A stretch of DNA of 58,416 nucleotides, from contig NZ_SSXA01000016.1 of assembly GCF_021698975.1 (NCBI RefSeq), positions 1-58,416 on the forward strand, in the 5' to 3' direction. Source of the DNA: Blastococcus sp. KM273128 (GTDB lineage: Bacteria > Actinomycetota > Actinomycetes > Mycobacteriales > Geodermatophilaceae). Below are positions 1 through 7,784 of the stretch, one piece after another. A program made the translations under genes and the position numbers. The notes beneath the pieces were generated by a model, which saw only the letters and a program-made list of their open reading frames with translations, ran no database searches and was not told where the DNA came from. Position 1 is the stretch's first letter. Every line of letters starts with the position of its first letter.

Positions 1-657
1 CCGCTGGGCCGCGCCCACCCGGGCGAGCCGCTGCTCGCACCCGGCCCCGTGGCAGCCCGCCCCGCCGAGGAGGTCGGCCCGGCGGTCGTGCGGGCCGCGG
101 GCCGCAGCACCGAGCAGGTGCTCGCCCTGGTCCGTGACGCCCGCCGCGACACCCCGGACCGCCCGGTGCTCGTGGTCCGGGCCGCACCCGAGCTGCTCGT
201 GGCGCTGGCCACCGAGCACGGCCCCGCCAGCACGGTGGACGGCGCCGCGGCGGCCGCCGCCGTCGGCCCGCTGCCCGCGCCGGCCGGCCGCACCGCCCTG
301 CTCCGCACCGACGGCGCCGACGCCGTCGCCGCGGCCGAGGCCGCCTTCGTGGCGCGGGTCGCGGGCACCGGGGTCGTGCTGGTCGAGGGCGACCCGTTCC
401 CCGAGGACGCCGACTGCCTGGTCGTCGTCGCCGGCGCGGACGCCGCGCAGGTCTCCGCGATCGCCGCGCGCACGGACGTGCCGGTGGTGGCGGTGCCGAC
501 GTCGGCCGCGCACCCCGGTGGGCTGGGCGGCCTGGGCGCGCTGGTGTCGATGCTGCACCCGGCCGGCTCCGGCGTCGTGGTCACCGCGGTCGACGACGGC
601 TGCTCGGCGGGCATCTTCGCCGCCCGCGTCGCCCGGAGGAGCGCGCGGCGGCCGTGA
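1..657 (+). CDS. larB: LarB, nickel-pincer cofactor carboxylase, C-terminal part
   Basis: The frame is open from base 1, so the start lies outside the window and 218 residues are visible. LarB carboxylates and hydrolyses nicotinate adenine dinucleotide to pyridinium-3,5-biscarboxylate mononucleotide, the first step of the nickel-pincer cofactor of lactate racemase and related enzymes. The C-terminal half shows the Rossmann-like core of the AIR-carboxylase (PurE-like) family, including a glycine-rich stretch (HPGGLGGLGALVSMLHPAG, about residues 170-188) where LarB proteins normally read GLGGL-x-ALLxMLN. It overlaps larC by 4 nt (GTGA), so the two are translationally coupled. Family assignment is firm; the N-terminus cannot be judged. 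Confidence 0.85.
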   Translation, partial: PLGRAHPGEPLLAPGPVAARPAEEVGPAVVRAAGRSTEQVLALVRDARRDTPDRPVLVVRAAPELLVALATEHGPASTVDGAAAAAAVGPLPAPAGRTALLRTDGADAVAAAEAAFVARVAGTGVVLVEGDPFPEDADCLVVVAGADAAQVSAIAARTDVPVVAVPTSAAHPGGLGGLGALVSMLHPAGSGVVVTAVDDGCSAGIFAARVARRSARRP

Positions 658-1856
658 TCGGGTGGCTGGACCTGGCGGCGGGCGCGTCGGGGGACATGCT
701 GCTGGGCGCGCTGGTCGACGCCGGGGTGCCGCTGGACGTACCGGCGCAGGCGGTGGCCGCCCTGCCGGTCGAGCCGGTGCGGCTGACCACCGAGCAGGTG
801 ACCCGGCACGGCCTCGGCGCCACCCGGGTGCACGTGCACGCCCCGCCGTCGGACGTGCTGCGCACCTGGGCCGACGTCCGGGCGCTGCTGGGGTCCGCCG
901 CCCTGGCGCCGGCGGTCCGCGACGGCGCGCTGGCCGTGTTCGAGCGGCTGGCGGTCGCCGAGGGCCGGGTGCACCGCGTCACCCCGGAGAGGGTGCACTT
1001 CCACGAGGTCGGCGCGCTGGACGCCCTCGCCGACGTGGTGGGCGTGGTCGCCGGGTTCGAGCACCTGGGGCTGTCCCGGCTGACCGCCTCCCCCGTCGCG
1101 CTGGGCAGCGGCTCGGCCCGCGGCGCGCACGGCGTCGTCCCCGTACCGGGCCCGGCCGTGCTGGAACTGCTGGCCGGGGTGCCGGTGCACGCGGGGGCGG
1201 TCCCGGCGGAGATGTGCACGCCCACGGGCGCCGCGCTGCTCGCCGCCCGGGTGGCGGAGTGGACGACGCTGCCCGCGCTCCGCGTCGAGCGGGTGGGCGT
1301 GGGCGCCGGTGGCCGCGACCCCGAGCAGCTGCCCAACGTCGTCCGCCTCGTGCTGGGCGAGGCCGCCGAGCCCGCGCCGGACCGCTCGGTGGTGCTCGAG
1401 GCGAACGTCGACGACCTCGACCCGCGGCTCTGGCCGGGCGTCCTCGACGGCCTGCTGGCCGCGGGGGCGTCCGACGCGTGGCTCACCCCGATCCTGATGA
1501 AGAAGGGCCGCCCGGCGCACACCCTGTCGGTGCTGTGCCGGCCCAAGGTCGTGCCCGCCGTGCAGGCCGTGGTCTTCGCGACGACGTCGACCATCGGGTT
1601 GCGGGTGGTCGAGGTCGGCAAGGTGGCCCTGGAGCGGGCGCACGCCACCGTCGAGGTGCTCGGCGCCCCCGTCGGCGTGAAGCTCGCCGTCTCCGGCGGG
1701 CGGGTGGTCAACGTGAGCGTCGAGTACGAGGACGTCGTCGCGCTGGCCCGCGCCCGGGACCTGCCGGTCAAGGAGGTGCTGCGGGCCGCGACCGCCGCCG
1801 CGGAGGCGGCCCACCCGGTGGACCCGCGGGCCGAGGCTCCCCCGCTCTGGCGCTGA
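654..1856 (+). CDS. larC: LarC, nickel chelatase for the nickel-pincer cofactor
   Basis: LarC inserts nickel into pyridinium-3,5-bisthiocarboxylate mononucleotide in a CTP-dependent reaction. The 400-residue protein opens with the family signature GWLDLAAGASGDMLLGALVD (residues 3-22) and carries the ExVHFHEVGALDALADVVG-type segment near residue 120. The second, nickel-binding half is in the same reading frame, with LMKKGRPAHTLSVLC near residue 280. In Lactobacillus the two halves are joined by a programmed frameshift (larC1/larC2); here one continuous frame covers both. It starts with a GTG overlapping the larB stop. LarE would complete the pathway but is not in the window. The cofactor user is unknown. 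Confidence 0.92.
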   Translation: MIGWLDLAAGASGDMLLGALVDAGVPLDVPAQAVAALPVEPVRLTTEQVTRHGLGATRVHVHAPPSDVLRTWADVRALLGSAALAPAVRDGALAVFERLAVAEGRVHRVTPERVHFHEVGALDALADVVGVVAGFEHLGLSRLTASPVALGSGSARGAHGVVPVPGPAVLELLAGVPVHAGAVPAEMCTPTGAALLAARVAEWTTLPALRVERVGVGAGGRDPEQLPNVVRLVLGEAAEPAPDRSVVLEANVDDLDPRLWPGVLDGLLAAGASDAWLTPILMKKGRPAHTLSVLCRPKVVPAVQAVVFATTSTIGLRVVEVGKVALERAHATVEVLGAPVGVKLAVSGGRVVNVSVEYEDVVALARARDLPVKEVLRAATAAAEAAHPVDPRAEAPPLWR

Positions 1857-1991
1857 AGCCCGTCGCCGGTCCGGTCGGTACGCAACTTCTCGGAAGTCGG
1901 CCTCCGATCGCCGCGACGGAGCCCTCCTTCGGAGAAGTCGGCGGCGCGGCGAGCCATTTCTCCCGAGTGGCCTGCGCCCGCGGCGCGCGCC

Positions 1992-2744
1992 GTGGCCGAT
2001 GATCTCCGCGTGGACCGCCGTCTCCTGCTCGCCGGCGCCCCCGCCACCGCCGGTGGCACCGGGCGGCGGCTGTTCCAGCTCTACGCCGGGCTGGCCCTGT
2101 ACGGCGCCTCGATGGCCCTGCTCGTCCGGTCTGCGCTCGGCGTGATGCCCTGGGACGTGCTCCACCAGGGGCTCGCGGGCCGGCTCGGCTGGTCGATCGG
2201 GGCGGTCACCATCGCCGTGGGAGTGCTCGTGCTCCTGGCGTGGGTCCCCTTGCGGCAGCGCCCGGGGCTGGGCACGGTCAGCAACGTCCTGGTGATCGGC
2301 GTGGCCGTGGACGCGACGCTCGCCGTCCTGCCCGCACCGGACGCGGCGGTGGCTCGGGCGGGGTTCCTGGTCGCGGGCGTGCTGCTCAACGCCGTGGCCA
2401 CGGCGGCCTACATCGGCGTCCACCTCGGCCCGGGGCCGCGCGACGGCCTGATGACCGGCCTGGTGCGGCGCACCGGGTGGCCGGTGCGGCGGGTGCGCAC
2501 CTCGCTGGAGGTCGGCGTCGTCGCCACCGGGTGGCTGCTCGGCGGCACCCTCGGCCTGGGCACCGTGGTCTACGCGCTGGGCATCGGCCCGCTGGTGCAG
2601 GTGCTGCTGCCGCGGCTCTCGCTCCCCCTGGCCGGCTCAGACCCGGCGCCCCAGCCCGAGGGCCGCGACGGGGGCGACGACGAGCACGAGCAGGCCGACC
2701 GCGCTGCTGCCGGCGACGGCCCAGGCCGCGAAGACCAGCAGTGA
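1992..2744 (+). CDS. YczE/YyaS-family integral membrane protein
   Basis: A 250-residue protein with about five hydrophobic segments between residues 28 and 215. It shows the YczE-type pattern SALGVMPWDVLHQGLA near residue 46 and LGPGPRDGLMTGL near residue 140. Function in this family is poorly defined; YczE has been linked to surfactin production in Bacillus. The last 35 or so residues are hydrophilic and acidic (DGGDDEHEQ) and are encoded antisense to the end of the next, convergent MFS gene, so the two coding regions overlap by 108 bp. The GTG start at 1992 has no strong ribosome-binding site, and a start a little downstream is possible. Confidence 0.75.
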   Translation: MADDLRVDRRLLLAGAPATAGGTGRRLFQLYAGLALYGASMALLVRSALGVMPWDVLHQGLAGRLGWSIGAVTIAVGVLVLLAWVPLRQRPGLGTVSNVLVIGVAVDATLAVLPAPDAAVARAGFLVAGVLLNAVATAAYIGVHLGPGPRDGLMTGLVRRTGWPVRRVRTSLEVGVVATGWLLGGTLGLGTVVYALGIGPLVQVLLPRLSLPLAGSDPAPQPEGRDGGDDEHEQADRAAAGDGPGREDQQ

Positions 2745-3701
2745 CGACAGCTCCACCCCCACCCCGGCCACCGAGGTGATCGTCGCCCGGTACGGCCCGG
2801 TGATCCGCCGCTGCAGCTCTGCCTCCGCGGCCACCAGCACCGCGAGGTACACGCCGTAGGCCGCGGCGAGCACGGCGACCACCAGCAGGCCCGCCGTCGC
2901 CGCGACGAGCAGCAACCCCGCGCCGGCCGCCAGGAGCAGCGCGCCCAGCAGCCGCCCCGGGGGCCGGACCAGCCGGCCGCCCAGCGCCGCGCCGGCGGCC
3001 CCGGCCAGCGAGACGGCCAGCACCGCCACGGGCACCGCCACCGCGGGCACGCCGCGGTCGGCCACCAGCACCGGGAAGTACTCCTCCACACCGTCCAGCC
3101 CGCCCACCAGCGCCACGGCCAGGACCGCGGCCAGCAGGGCGGGGCGCCGCAGCACGGCGCCCGGGCGCACGGCGGGCTCCTCGTCGTCGTCCCTCCCGTC
3201 GGCCGCGGCCTCGGGGAACCGCAGCGCGAGACCGGCGGCGGCCAGGCAGGCCGCGGAGCTGGCCCAGCCCACCAGCGGGAAGCCGCCGAGGGCGTGCAGG
3301 GCGGTCGCCGCCAGCGCCGTCGGCACCTGCACGAGCAGCTCGGCGGCGGTCATCGCGGCGTTCACCCGGGCGAAGCAGCCCGCCGCGCCGACCGCGGCCA
3401 GGCCGTCGTGCACGAGCGCCTCCGCCGTCCCGGACGTGCCGGCGCCCGCCAGGCCCCACAGCACGAACCCGGCGGCGAAGGCGCCGGTCGAGGGGGCCGC
3501 CGTCCACAGGGCGAAGGCCGCCGCCTGCAGCACCCCGGCGAGGACCAGCACACCCCGGCGGGACCACCGGTCGGCGAGCAACCCGGCCGGGACCTCGGCC
3601 AGCAGACCGGTGACCGACCAGAGGCCGAACAGCAGCGACAGCTCGGCTGCGGAGACCCCGGCGTCGAGGAACAGCAGGGCGTAGAGCGGGTACAGCGGCA
3701 C
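2637..3701 (-). CDS. MFS transporter, N-terminus probably truncated by an opal codon
   Basis: A major facilitator superfamily protein of 354 residues from the first usable GTG (3701), with the MFS signature LLAEVPAGLLADRWSRRGVL near residue 33 between the second and third helices. Substrate is unknown. The reading frame continues upstream through plausible N-terminal coding sequence (LARLGIGWAALSEW) that belongs to the first helix, but a TGA at 3780-3782 separates it from an in-frame ATG at 3794. That ATG has a good leaderless promoter. Starting at 3701 clips the first transmembrane helix, so the gene may be damaged or poorly expressed. Its 3' end overlaps the convergent YczE-type gene. Confidence 0.7.
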   Translation of the reverse strand: MPLYPLYALLFLDAGVSAAELSLLFGLWSVTGLLAEVPAGLLADRWSRRGVLVLAGVLQAAAFALWTAAPSTGAFAAGFVLWGLAGAGTSGTAEALVHDGLAAVGAAGCFARVNAAMTAAELLVQVPTALAATALHALGGFPLVGWASSAACLAAAGLALRFPEAAADGRDDDEEPAVRPGAVLRRPALLAAVLAVALVGGLDGVEEYFPVLVADRGVPAVAVPVAVLAVSLAGAAGAALGGRLVRPPGRLLGALLLAAGAGLLLVAATAGLLVVAVLAAAYGVYLAVLVAAEAELQRRITGPYRATITSVAGVGVELSSLLVFAAWAVAGSSAVGLLVLVVAPVAALGLGRRV

Positions 3702-3779
3702 CCACTCGGAGAGCGCGGCCCAGCCGATGCCCAGGCGGGCGAGCGGCCTGGCCGCCGGGGGCAGCGGGGGCGGTGCGGA

Positions 3780-3794
3780 TCAATGTCGGCGCAT
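3780..3794 (-). other. In-frame ATG followed four codons later by TGA, upstream of the MFS gene
   Basis: On the minus strand 3794-3780 reads ATG CGC CGA CAT TGA. This ATG is exactly 31 codons upstream of the GTG at 3701 and in the same frame, with no other stop between. A TGG to TGA change would convert a normal start into this arrangement. It could be a real nonsense mutation or a sequencing error. Confidence 0.7.
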
Positions 3795-3801
3795 GACCCG
3801 G

Positions 3802-3807
3802 ACGGTA
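3802..3807 (-). promoter_or_regulatory. Leaderless-type -10 box for the MFS gene
   Basis: TACCGT sits 7 nt before the ATG at 3794 on the minus strand, the usual geometry for leaderless actinobacterial transcripts. It supports 3794 as the ancestral start of the MFS gene. Confidence 0.5.
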
Positions 3808-3969
3808 GACCCGGCGCGGCTCCGGCGCACCCCTGTTCCACGGGAAACCTCGAACCGCGGATGACCCGTGCGGGGGAAGTGGCCACCAGGTGCTCAACCG
3901 CCGTACCGTGCGCGCCGTTGCGAAACCAGACGGACCGGAGCCGCCGGTGCCGCCCGCGGAGGGACAGCG

Positions 3970-5469
3970 ATGACGAGCACGGCCGAGCCCGCGCCGGTGC
4001 CCGCGCGTCCGGACGCCCGCGAGGGAGAGCCCGAGCTGCCCGTCATGGACGCCGACCCCGCGCTCCAGGGCCTGGTCCGGGTGGCCGCCGCGGTCACCGG
4101 CATGCCCTACGCCTCGGTGATCACGATGGACACCGCCGTCATGCACGTCATGGCGGTGCACGGCTTCCGCGGCGTTCCGTGGCCGCGCGAGGGCTCCATG
4201 GTCGCGACCGTGCTCGCGCGGGGGCCGGGCGTGCAGACCTGCGACGACCTGGCGCTCGAGCCGGCGTTCGCCGGCAGCCCGTGGCTGGACGGGCGCCGCG
4301 CGCGGATGCGCGCCTTCGGCGCCGTCCCCGTGGTCGTGGACGGCCGCACGGTGGCCGCGCTCTGCGTCCTCGACACCGTGCCGCACGCCTTCAGCCACAC
4401 CGAGCGCGCCCGGCTGGCCGACGTCGCCGCCGCGGTGGCCGCGATGGTCCGCGCCGCGCAGCAGGCCCGCGAGCTCGCGGACCTCGCCGCCGCCAGCCAG
4501 CTGGCCCGCGCCGAGACCGCCCGGGCACACCAGGAGCTGGCCCGCTCGACGGCGTTCACCCGCTCCCTGCTCGAGGTGCTGCCCGTCGGCGTGGTGGGCG
4601 CGGACGCCGCGGGCCGGGTGACCCTCTTCAACGCAGCCAGCCGCCGCTGGCACGGCCTCGACGCCGACCCGACGGTGGAGCCGGAGGACATCCCGGGCAC
4701 CTTCGGCCTCACCGACGTCACGGGGCAGCCGCTGGTTCCCGAGCAGGTGCCGCTGCGCAGGATCTACGACGAGGGGCGGATCGACGACGTCGAGATGGGC
4801 ATCACGCTCCCGGGGCGTCCGTTCCGCCGCATCTCCTGCTCCGGCGTGCAGGTGCGAGAGGCCGACGGCGACCTGCTCGGTGCGGTCGTCACGCTCTCCG
4901 ACGTCACCGAGCAGCGCGCCCTCGAGGACGCGCTGCGCGACGCCGCGCTGCACGACCCGCTCACCGGCCTGCCCAACCGCAACCTGCTCCTCGACCGGCT
5001 GGACCAGACCCTCGCCGCCGCCGAGCGGGCGCGCCGGCCGATGGCGGTCCTCTACTGCGACCTCGACGGGTTCAAGCCGGTCAACGACACCGCCGGGCAC
5101 GCCGCCGGTGACGAGGTGCTCGTGGAGGCCGCCCGGCGGCTGGCCGGTGCGATCCGCCCCGGCGACACGGTGGCGCGGATCGGCGGCGACGAGTTCGTCG
5201 TCCTCTGCCCGGAGGCCGGCTCCGAGCGGGCGGCCCAGGTCATCGCCGACCGGATCACCGCCGCCTTCGACCTGCCCCTCCGCCGCGCCAACGGCGACGA
5301 GCACGCCGTCGGCATCAGCATCGGGGTGACGCTCTGCGGGCCCGGCGAGACCCCCGACTCCGCGCTGGCCGCCTCCGACGCCGCGATGTACCGGGTGAAG
5401 GCGGCCCGCCGGGCCGCCCGCCTGCCGGCGCCGCGCGCGGTCGCCGACCCCGCCGTCCCCGCTCCCTGA
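3970..5469 (+). CDS. GAF-PAS-GGDEF diguanylate cyclase
   Basis: A soluble 499-residue sensor that makes cyclic di-GMP from two GTP. Order: a GAF domain (about 20-165, with VITMDTAVMHVMAVHGFRG), a PAS domain (about 190-310) and a GGDEF domain (about 325-485). The catalytic motif RIGGDEFVVL is intact. An RxxD product-inhibition site (RPGD) lies five residues before it, so feedback control by c-di-GMP is expected. No EAL domain follows. The ATG at 3970 was preferred over the frame-open GTG at 3868 because GGAGGGACAGCG precedes it and the residues before it look non-coding. The signal sensed by the GAF domain is unknown. Confidence 0.9.
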   Translation: MTSTAEPAPVPARPDAREGEPELPVMDADPALQGLVRVAAAVTGMPYASVITMDTAVMHVMAVHGFRGVPWPREGSMVATVLARGPGVQTCDDLALEPAFAGSPWLDGRRARMRAFGAVPVVVDGRTVAALCVLDTVPHAFSHTERARLADVAAAVAAMVRAAQQARELADLAAASQLARAETARAHQELARSTAFTRSLLEVLPVGVVGADAAGRVTLFNAASRRWHGLDADPTVEPEDIPGTFGLTDVTGQPLVPEQVPLRRIYDEGRIDDVEMGITLPGRPFRRISCSGVQVREADGDLLGAVVTLSDVTEQRALEDALRDAALHDPLTGLPNRNLLLDRLDQTLAAAERARRPMAVLYCDLDGFKPVNDTAGHAAGDEVLVEAARRLAGAIRPGDTVARIGGDEFVVLCPEAGSERAAQVIADRITAAFDLPLRRANGDEHAVGISIGVTLCGPGETPDSALAASDAAMYRVKAARRAARLPAPRAVADPAVPAP

Positions 5470-5493
5470 CCGGACCGCCCCAACGGCGGCCGC

Positions 5494-5499
5494 TACCGT
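5494..5499 (+). promoter_or_regulatory. Possible -10 box for the GDT1-type gene
   Basis: TACCGT lies about 65 nt upstream of the GTG start at 5562. The short leader has no recognisable manganese-riboswitch core. Confidence 0.3.
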
Positions 5500-5561
5500 G
5501 GACCGCCGAGAGGTCGCCTGCCCGAGCTTCGCCCGGCAGAGCCGTGCGAGGAGGGTCCCCC

Positions 5562-6158
5562 GTGATCTGGTCGGTCGTGCTGGCCGCGTTCGTCCTGGTG
5601 CTCCCCGTGGAGCTGCCCGACAAGACGCTGTTCGCCAGCCTGGTGCTGGCCACCCGCTTCCCGCCGCTGCCGGTCTTCGTCGGCGTCGGCACCGCCTTCG
5701 GCCTGCAGGTGGCGATCGCGGTCACCGCGGGGTCGCTGCTCTCGCTGCTGCCCGAGGCGCTGGTCACCGGCGTCGTCGCGCTGCTGTTCCTGGTCGGGGC
5801 GGTGATCCTCTGGCGCAGCGCCACCGCGGGCGCCGAGGACGCCGACGACGTCGTCGCTGGCCGCGAGGGATCCTCCTTCCTCCGCGTCGCCGCGATCTCC
5901 TTCGGCGTGCTGTTCGCCGCCGAGTGGGGCGACCTCTCCCAGCTCGCCACGGCCGGGCTGGCCGCGCGCTACGAAGCCCCGCTGTCGGTGTTCGTCGGCG
6001 CGTGGGCCGCGCTGCTGGTGGTCTCCGGTCTCGCCGTCTTCCTGGGCAAGAAGCTGGCCGACCGGCTGCCCATCCCGCTCATCCGCCGGGTCGCCGCGGG
6101 CCTGTTCCTCGCGTTCGCCGTCGTGGCGGCCGTCGAGACGGTCCGCGCCCTCACCTGA
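5562..6158 (+). CDS. TMEM165/GDT1 (UPF0016)-family cation transporter
   Basis: A 198-residue membrane protein made of two homologous three-helix halves. Each half carries the family motif in a modified form: ELPDKTLFASLV near residue 17 (normally E-x-G-D-K-T) and EWGDLSQLATAGL near residue 120. GDT1 proteins move Mn2+ or Ca2+ out of the cytoplasm in exchange for protons. Replacement of the first-motif glycine by proline is common in actinobacterial members and does not by itself argue against function. The GTG at 5562 was chosen because GAGGAGGG lies just upstream; an earlier in-frame GTG at 5544 would bury that site in the coding region. It converges on the dehalogenase gene with a 7-nt gap. 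Confidence 0.85.
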   Translation: MIWSVVLAAFVLVLPVELPDKTLFASLVLATRFPPLPVFVGVGTAFGLQVAIAVTAGSLLSLLPEALVTGVVALLFLVGAVILWRSATAGAEDADDVVAGREGSSFLRVAAISFGVLFAAEWGDLSQLATAGLAARYEAPLSVFVGAWAALLVVSGLAVFLGKKLADRLPIPLIRRVAAGLFLAFAVVAAVETVRALT

Positions 6159-6165
6159 TCGGCGG

Positions 6166-7053
6166 TCAGGGCAGCGTCGCCAGCCAGTCGGCCACGGCGC
6201 GGCCGATCTCGTGCGGGGAGTCCTCCGGGACGAAGTGGCTGCCCGCGACGGTGACCTCGGTGAGCGCCGGCCAGCTGCGGACGAACTCCCGCTGCCGCCC
6301 CACCAGGATCGACCCCGGGTCGGCGTCGATGAACAGCTTGGGGACGTCGCTGCCGGCGAGCCACGCCCCGTAGCGCTCCACCACCTCGACGACCGCCGCC
6401 GGCCCACCCTCGATCGGCAGCTGGCGGGGCCATTCGAGGGTCGGCCAGCGGTCCTCCCGCCGGGCGAAGGGGGCCCGGTAGCGGTCGTGCGCCTCGGGGG
6501 TGAGGCCGCGGGCCACCGACGCCGGCAGCACCCGCTCGACGAAGACGTTCTTGTCCAGCACCGCCGCCTCGCCGTCCGGCCCGCGCATGACCTGGAAGAC
6601 GTTGCGTGCGGCGGCGGGCCAGTCGTCCCAGGTCACGGGGGCGACGATCGCCTCGGTGAACGCGATGCCCCGGACCCGGTCCTGGTGGCGTTCGGCCCAG
6701 TCGAAGCCCAGGCCCGACCCCCAGTCGTGCAGGACCAGCGTGACGCGGTCGCCGACGAAGACGCGGTCGAGGAACTCCTCCAGGTAGGCGGCATGCATGG
6801 CGAACGAGTAGGTACCGGGGCCGGCGTCGGGCAGCTTGTCCGACTCCCCCATGCCGATGAGGTCGGGGGCGATGCAGCGGCCGAGGTGCTGCACGTGCGG
6901 GATCACGTTGCGCCAGAGGTAGGACGACGTCGGGTTGCCGTGCAGGAAGACGATCGACTCCCCGGTGCCGACGTCGACGTAGGCCATCTCGGCGTCCTCG
7001 ACGGTGATCCGCGTGCGGGGGAACGGGTCCTCGGGCGAGATGGCATCGGGCAT
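6166..7053 (-). CDS. dhaA: Haloalkane dehalogenase, LinB/DhaA type
   Basis: An alpha/beta hydrolase of 295 residues, the length of LinB (296), that hydrolyses haloalkanes to an alcohol and halide. All key residues can be placed: nucleophile D110 in HDWGSGLGFDW, catalytic acid E134 in FTEAI, base H273 in AGSHF, and halide-stabilising N40 (HGNPTSSYLWRN) and W111. The conserved cap segment DKNVFVERVLP is present near residue 180. This is the HLD-II subfamily rather than a generic hydrolase. It starts 101 nt after the stop of a TetR gene on the same strand, so it is probably the second gene of a self-regulated operon. The physiological substrate is unknown. Confidence 0.9.
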   Translation of the reverse strand: MPDAISPEDPFPRTRITVEDAEMAYVDVGTGESIVFLHGNPTSSYLWRNVIPHVQHLGRCIAPDLIGMGESDKLPDAGPGTYSFAMHAAYLEEFLDRVFVGDRVTLVLHDWGSGLGFDWAERHQDRVRGIAFTEAIVAPVTWDDWPAAARNVFQVMRGPDGEAAVLDKNVFVERVLPASVARGLTPEAHDRYRAPFARREDRWPTLEWPRQLPIEGGPAAVVEVVERYGAWLAGSDVPKLFIDADPGSILVGRQREFVRSWPALTEVTVAGSHFVPEDSPHEIGRAVADWLATLP

Positions 7054-7154
7054 GTGCCGATCCTCACACGCACCACGGCCGGTCCGCCGGGCCGGCCCGG
7101 ACGGCACCGCGGGCTCGTTCCCCGTGCCCGCCGTCGTGGAGGTGGCGCCCGCCG

Positions 7155-7715
7155 TCACCCGGGCGGCGGGGTCAGCAGCGCCAGCCGCTCCACCAGCGCC
7201 GACAGCTGCCCGTCGAGGTCCGGCCAGCCCGGTGCGGGCGCCGCGGACCGCAGGGTGACCACGCCGTGCAGCGCCGTCCACACCAGGGTGGCCTCTTCGC
7301 GCGGGTCGGGACTGCGCGACCGGCCCGCCACGACGCAGGCCTCGATGCCCCGCACCAGGACGCCGAAGGCGAGGTCGGCGCTGTCGGGCTTCCTCGGGCC
7401 GAACATGGCGCGGTACCGCACCGGTGCGGCCAGGCCGGCCAGCACGTAGGCCCGGCACCCGGCCAGCAGCCGCCGCACCGGGTCCGACTCGCGCTCCACG
7501 GCCGCCAGCACGGCCGCCCGCAGCTGCTCGAAGCCCTCGTCGAGGACGGCGCGCAGCAGCTCGTCCAGGTCGGCGAAGTGCCCGTAGACGGCGGGTGCGC
7601 TCACGCCGGCCTCGCGCGCGACCCCGCGGAGGCTCACGGCGGCGACCGAGCCCTCGCGCTCGAGCAGCCTGGTCGCCGCGGCGACCAGGTCGGCACGGAG
7701 GTCACGAGCGGGCAC
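7155..7715 (-). CDS. TetR-family repressor
   Basis: A 186-residue regulator with a TetR N-terminal helix-turn-helix (about 8-55: AATRLLEREGSVAAVSLRGV, then AREAGVSAPAVYGHFADLDEL) and a WHG-type ligand-binding C-terminal domain (PVRYRAMFGPRKPD near residue 100). It begins with GTG at 7715, only 8 bp from the first of two near-identical operator-like repeats (7723-7739 and 7755-7771). Those repeats lie between it and a divergent small gene. The likely arrangement is autorepression plus control of both the divergent gene and the downstream dehalogenase. The inducer cannot be deduced. Confidence 0.9.
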   Translation of the reverse strand: MPARDLRADLVAAATRLLEREGSVAAVSLRGVAREAGVSAPAVYGHFADLDELLRAVLDEGFEQLRAAVLAAVERESDPVRRLLAGCRAYVLAGLAAPVRYRAMFGPRKPDSADLAFGVLVRGIEACVVAGRSRSPDPREEATLVWTALHGVVTLRSAAPAPGWPDLDGQLSALVERLALLTPPPG

Positions 7716-7722
7716 ACCGGCA

Positions 7723-7739
7723 CTTTACAGGCGTTAAGT
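7723..7739. promoter_or_regulatory. TetR operator-like repeat, copy 1
   Basis: CTTTACAGGCGTTAAGT: an imperfect inverted repeat (CTTTAC/GTTAAG, five of six positions pair) that overlaps the -35 box (TTTACA) of the rightward promoter. Confidence 0.7.
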
Positions 7740-7747
7740 ACCAGTCC

Positions 7748-7753
7748 TACGCT
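7748..7753 (+). promoter_or_regulatory. -10 box of the rightward promoter
   Basis: TACGCT lies 18 bp after TTTACA (7724-7729), a good spacing for the principal sigma factor. The two operator-like repeats flank and overlap this promoter. Confidence 0.5.
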
Positions 7754-7754
7754 G

Positions 7755-7771
7755 CTTTACACCCGTTAAGT
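7755..7771. promoter_or_regulatory. TetR operator-like repeat, copy 2
   Basis: CTTTACACCCGTTAAGT: same orientation as copy 1, start-to-start distance 32 bp (about three helical turns), with 14 of 17 positions identical to copy 1. The spacing places two repressor dimers on the same face of the DNA. Confidence 0.7.
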
Positions 7772-7784
7772 GGAAGGAGGGGAC

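Noticed and set aside
1861..1991. Riboswitch or attenuator in the gap before the YczE-type gene, because of repeated TTC-GGA(G)AAGTCGG words
   Set aside because: The repeats are short and partly direct, and no stable conserved fold could be drawn.
5470..5561. Manganese (yybP-ykoY) riboswitch upstream of the GDT1-type gene
   Set aside because: The leader is short and I could not find the conserved core of that riboswitch.
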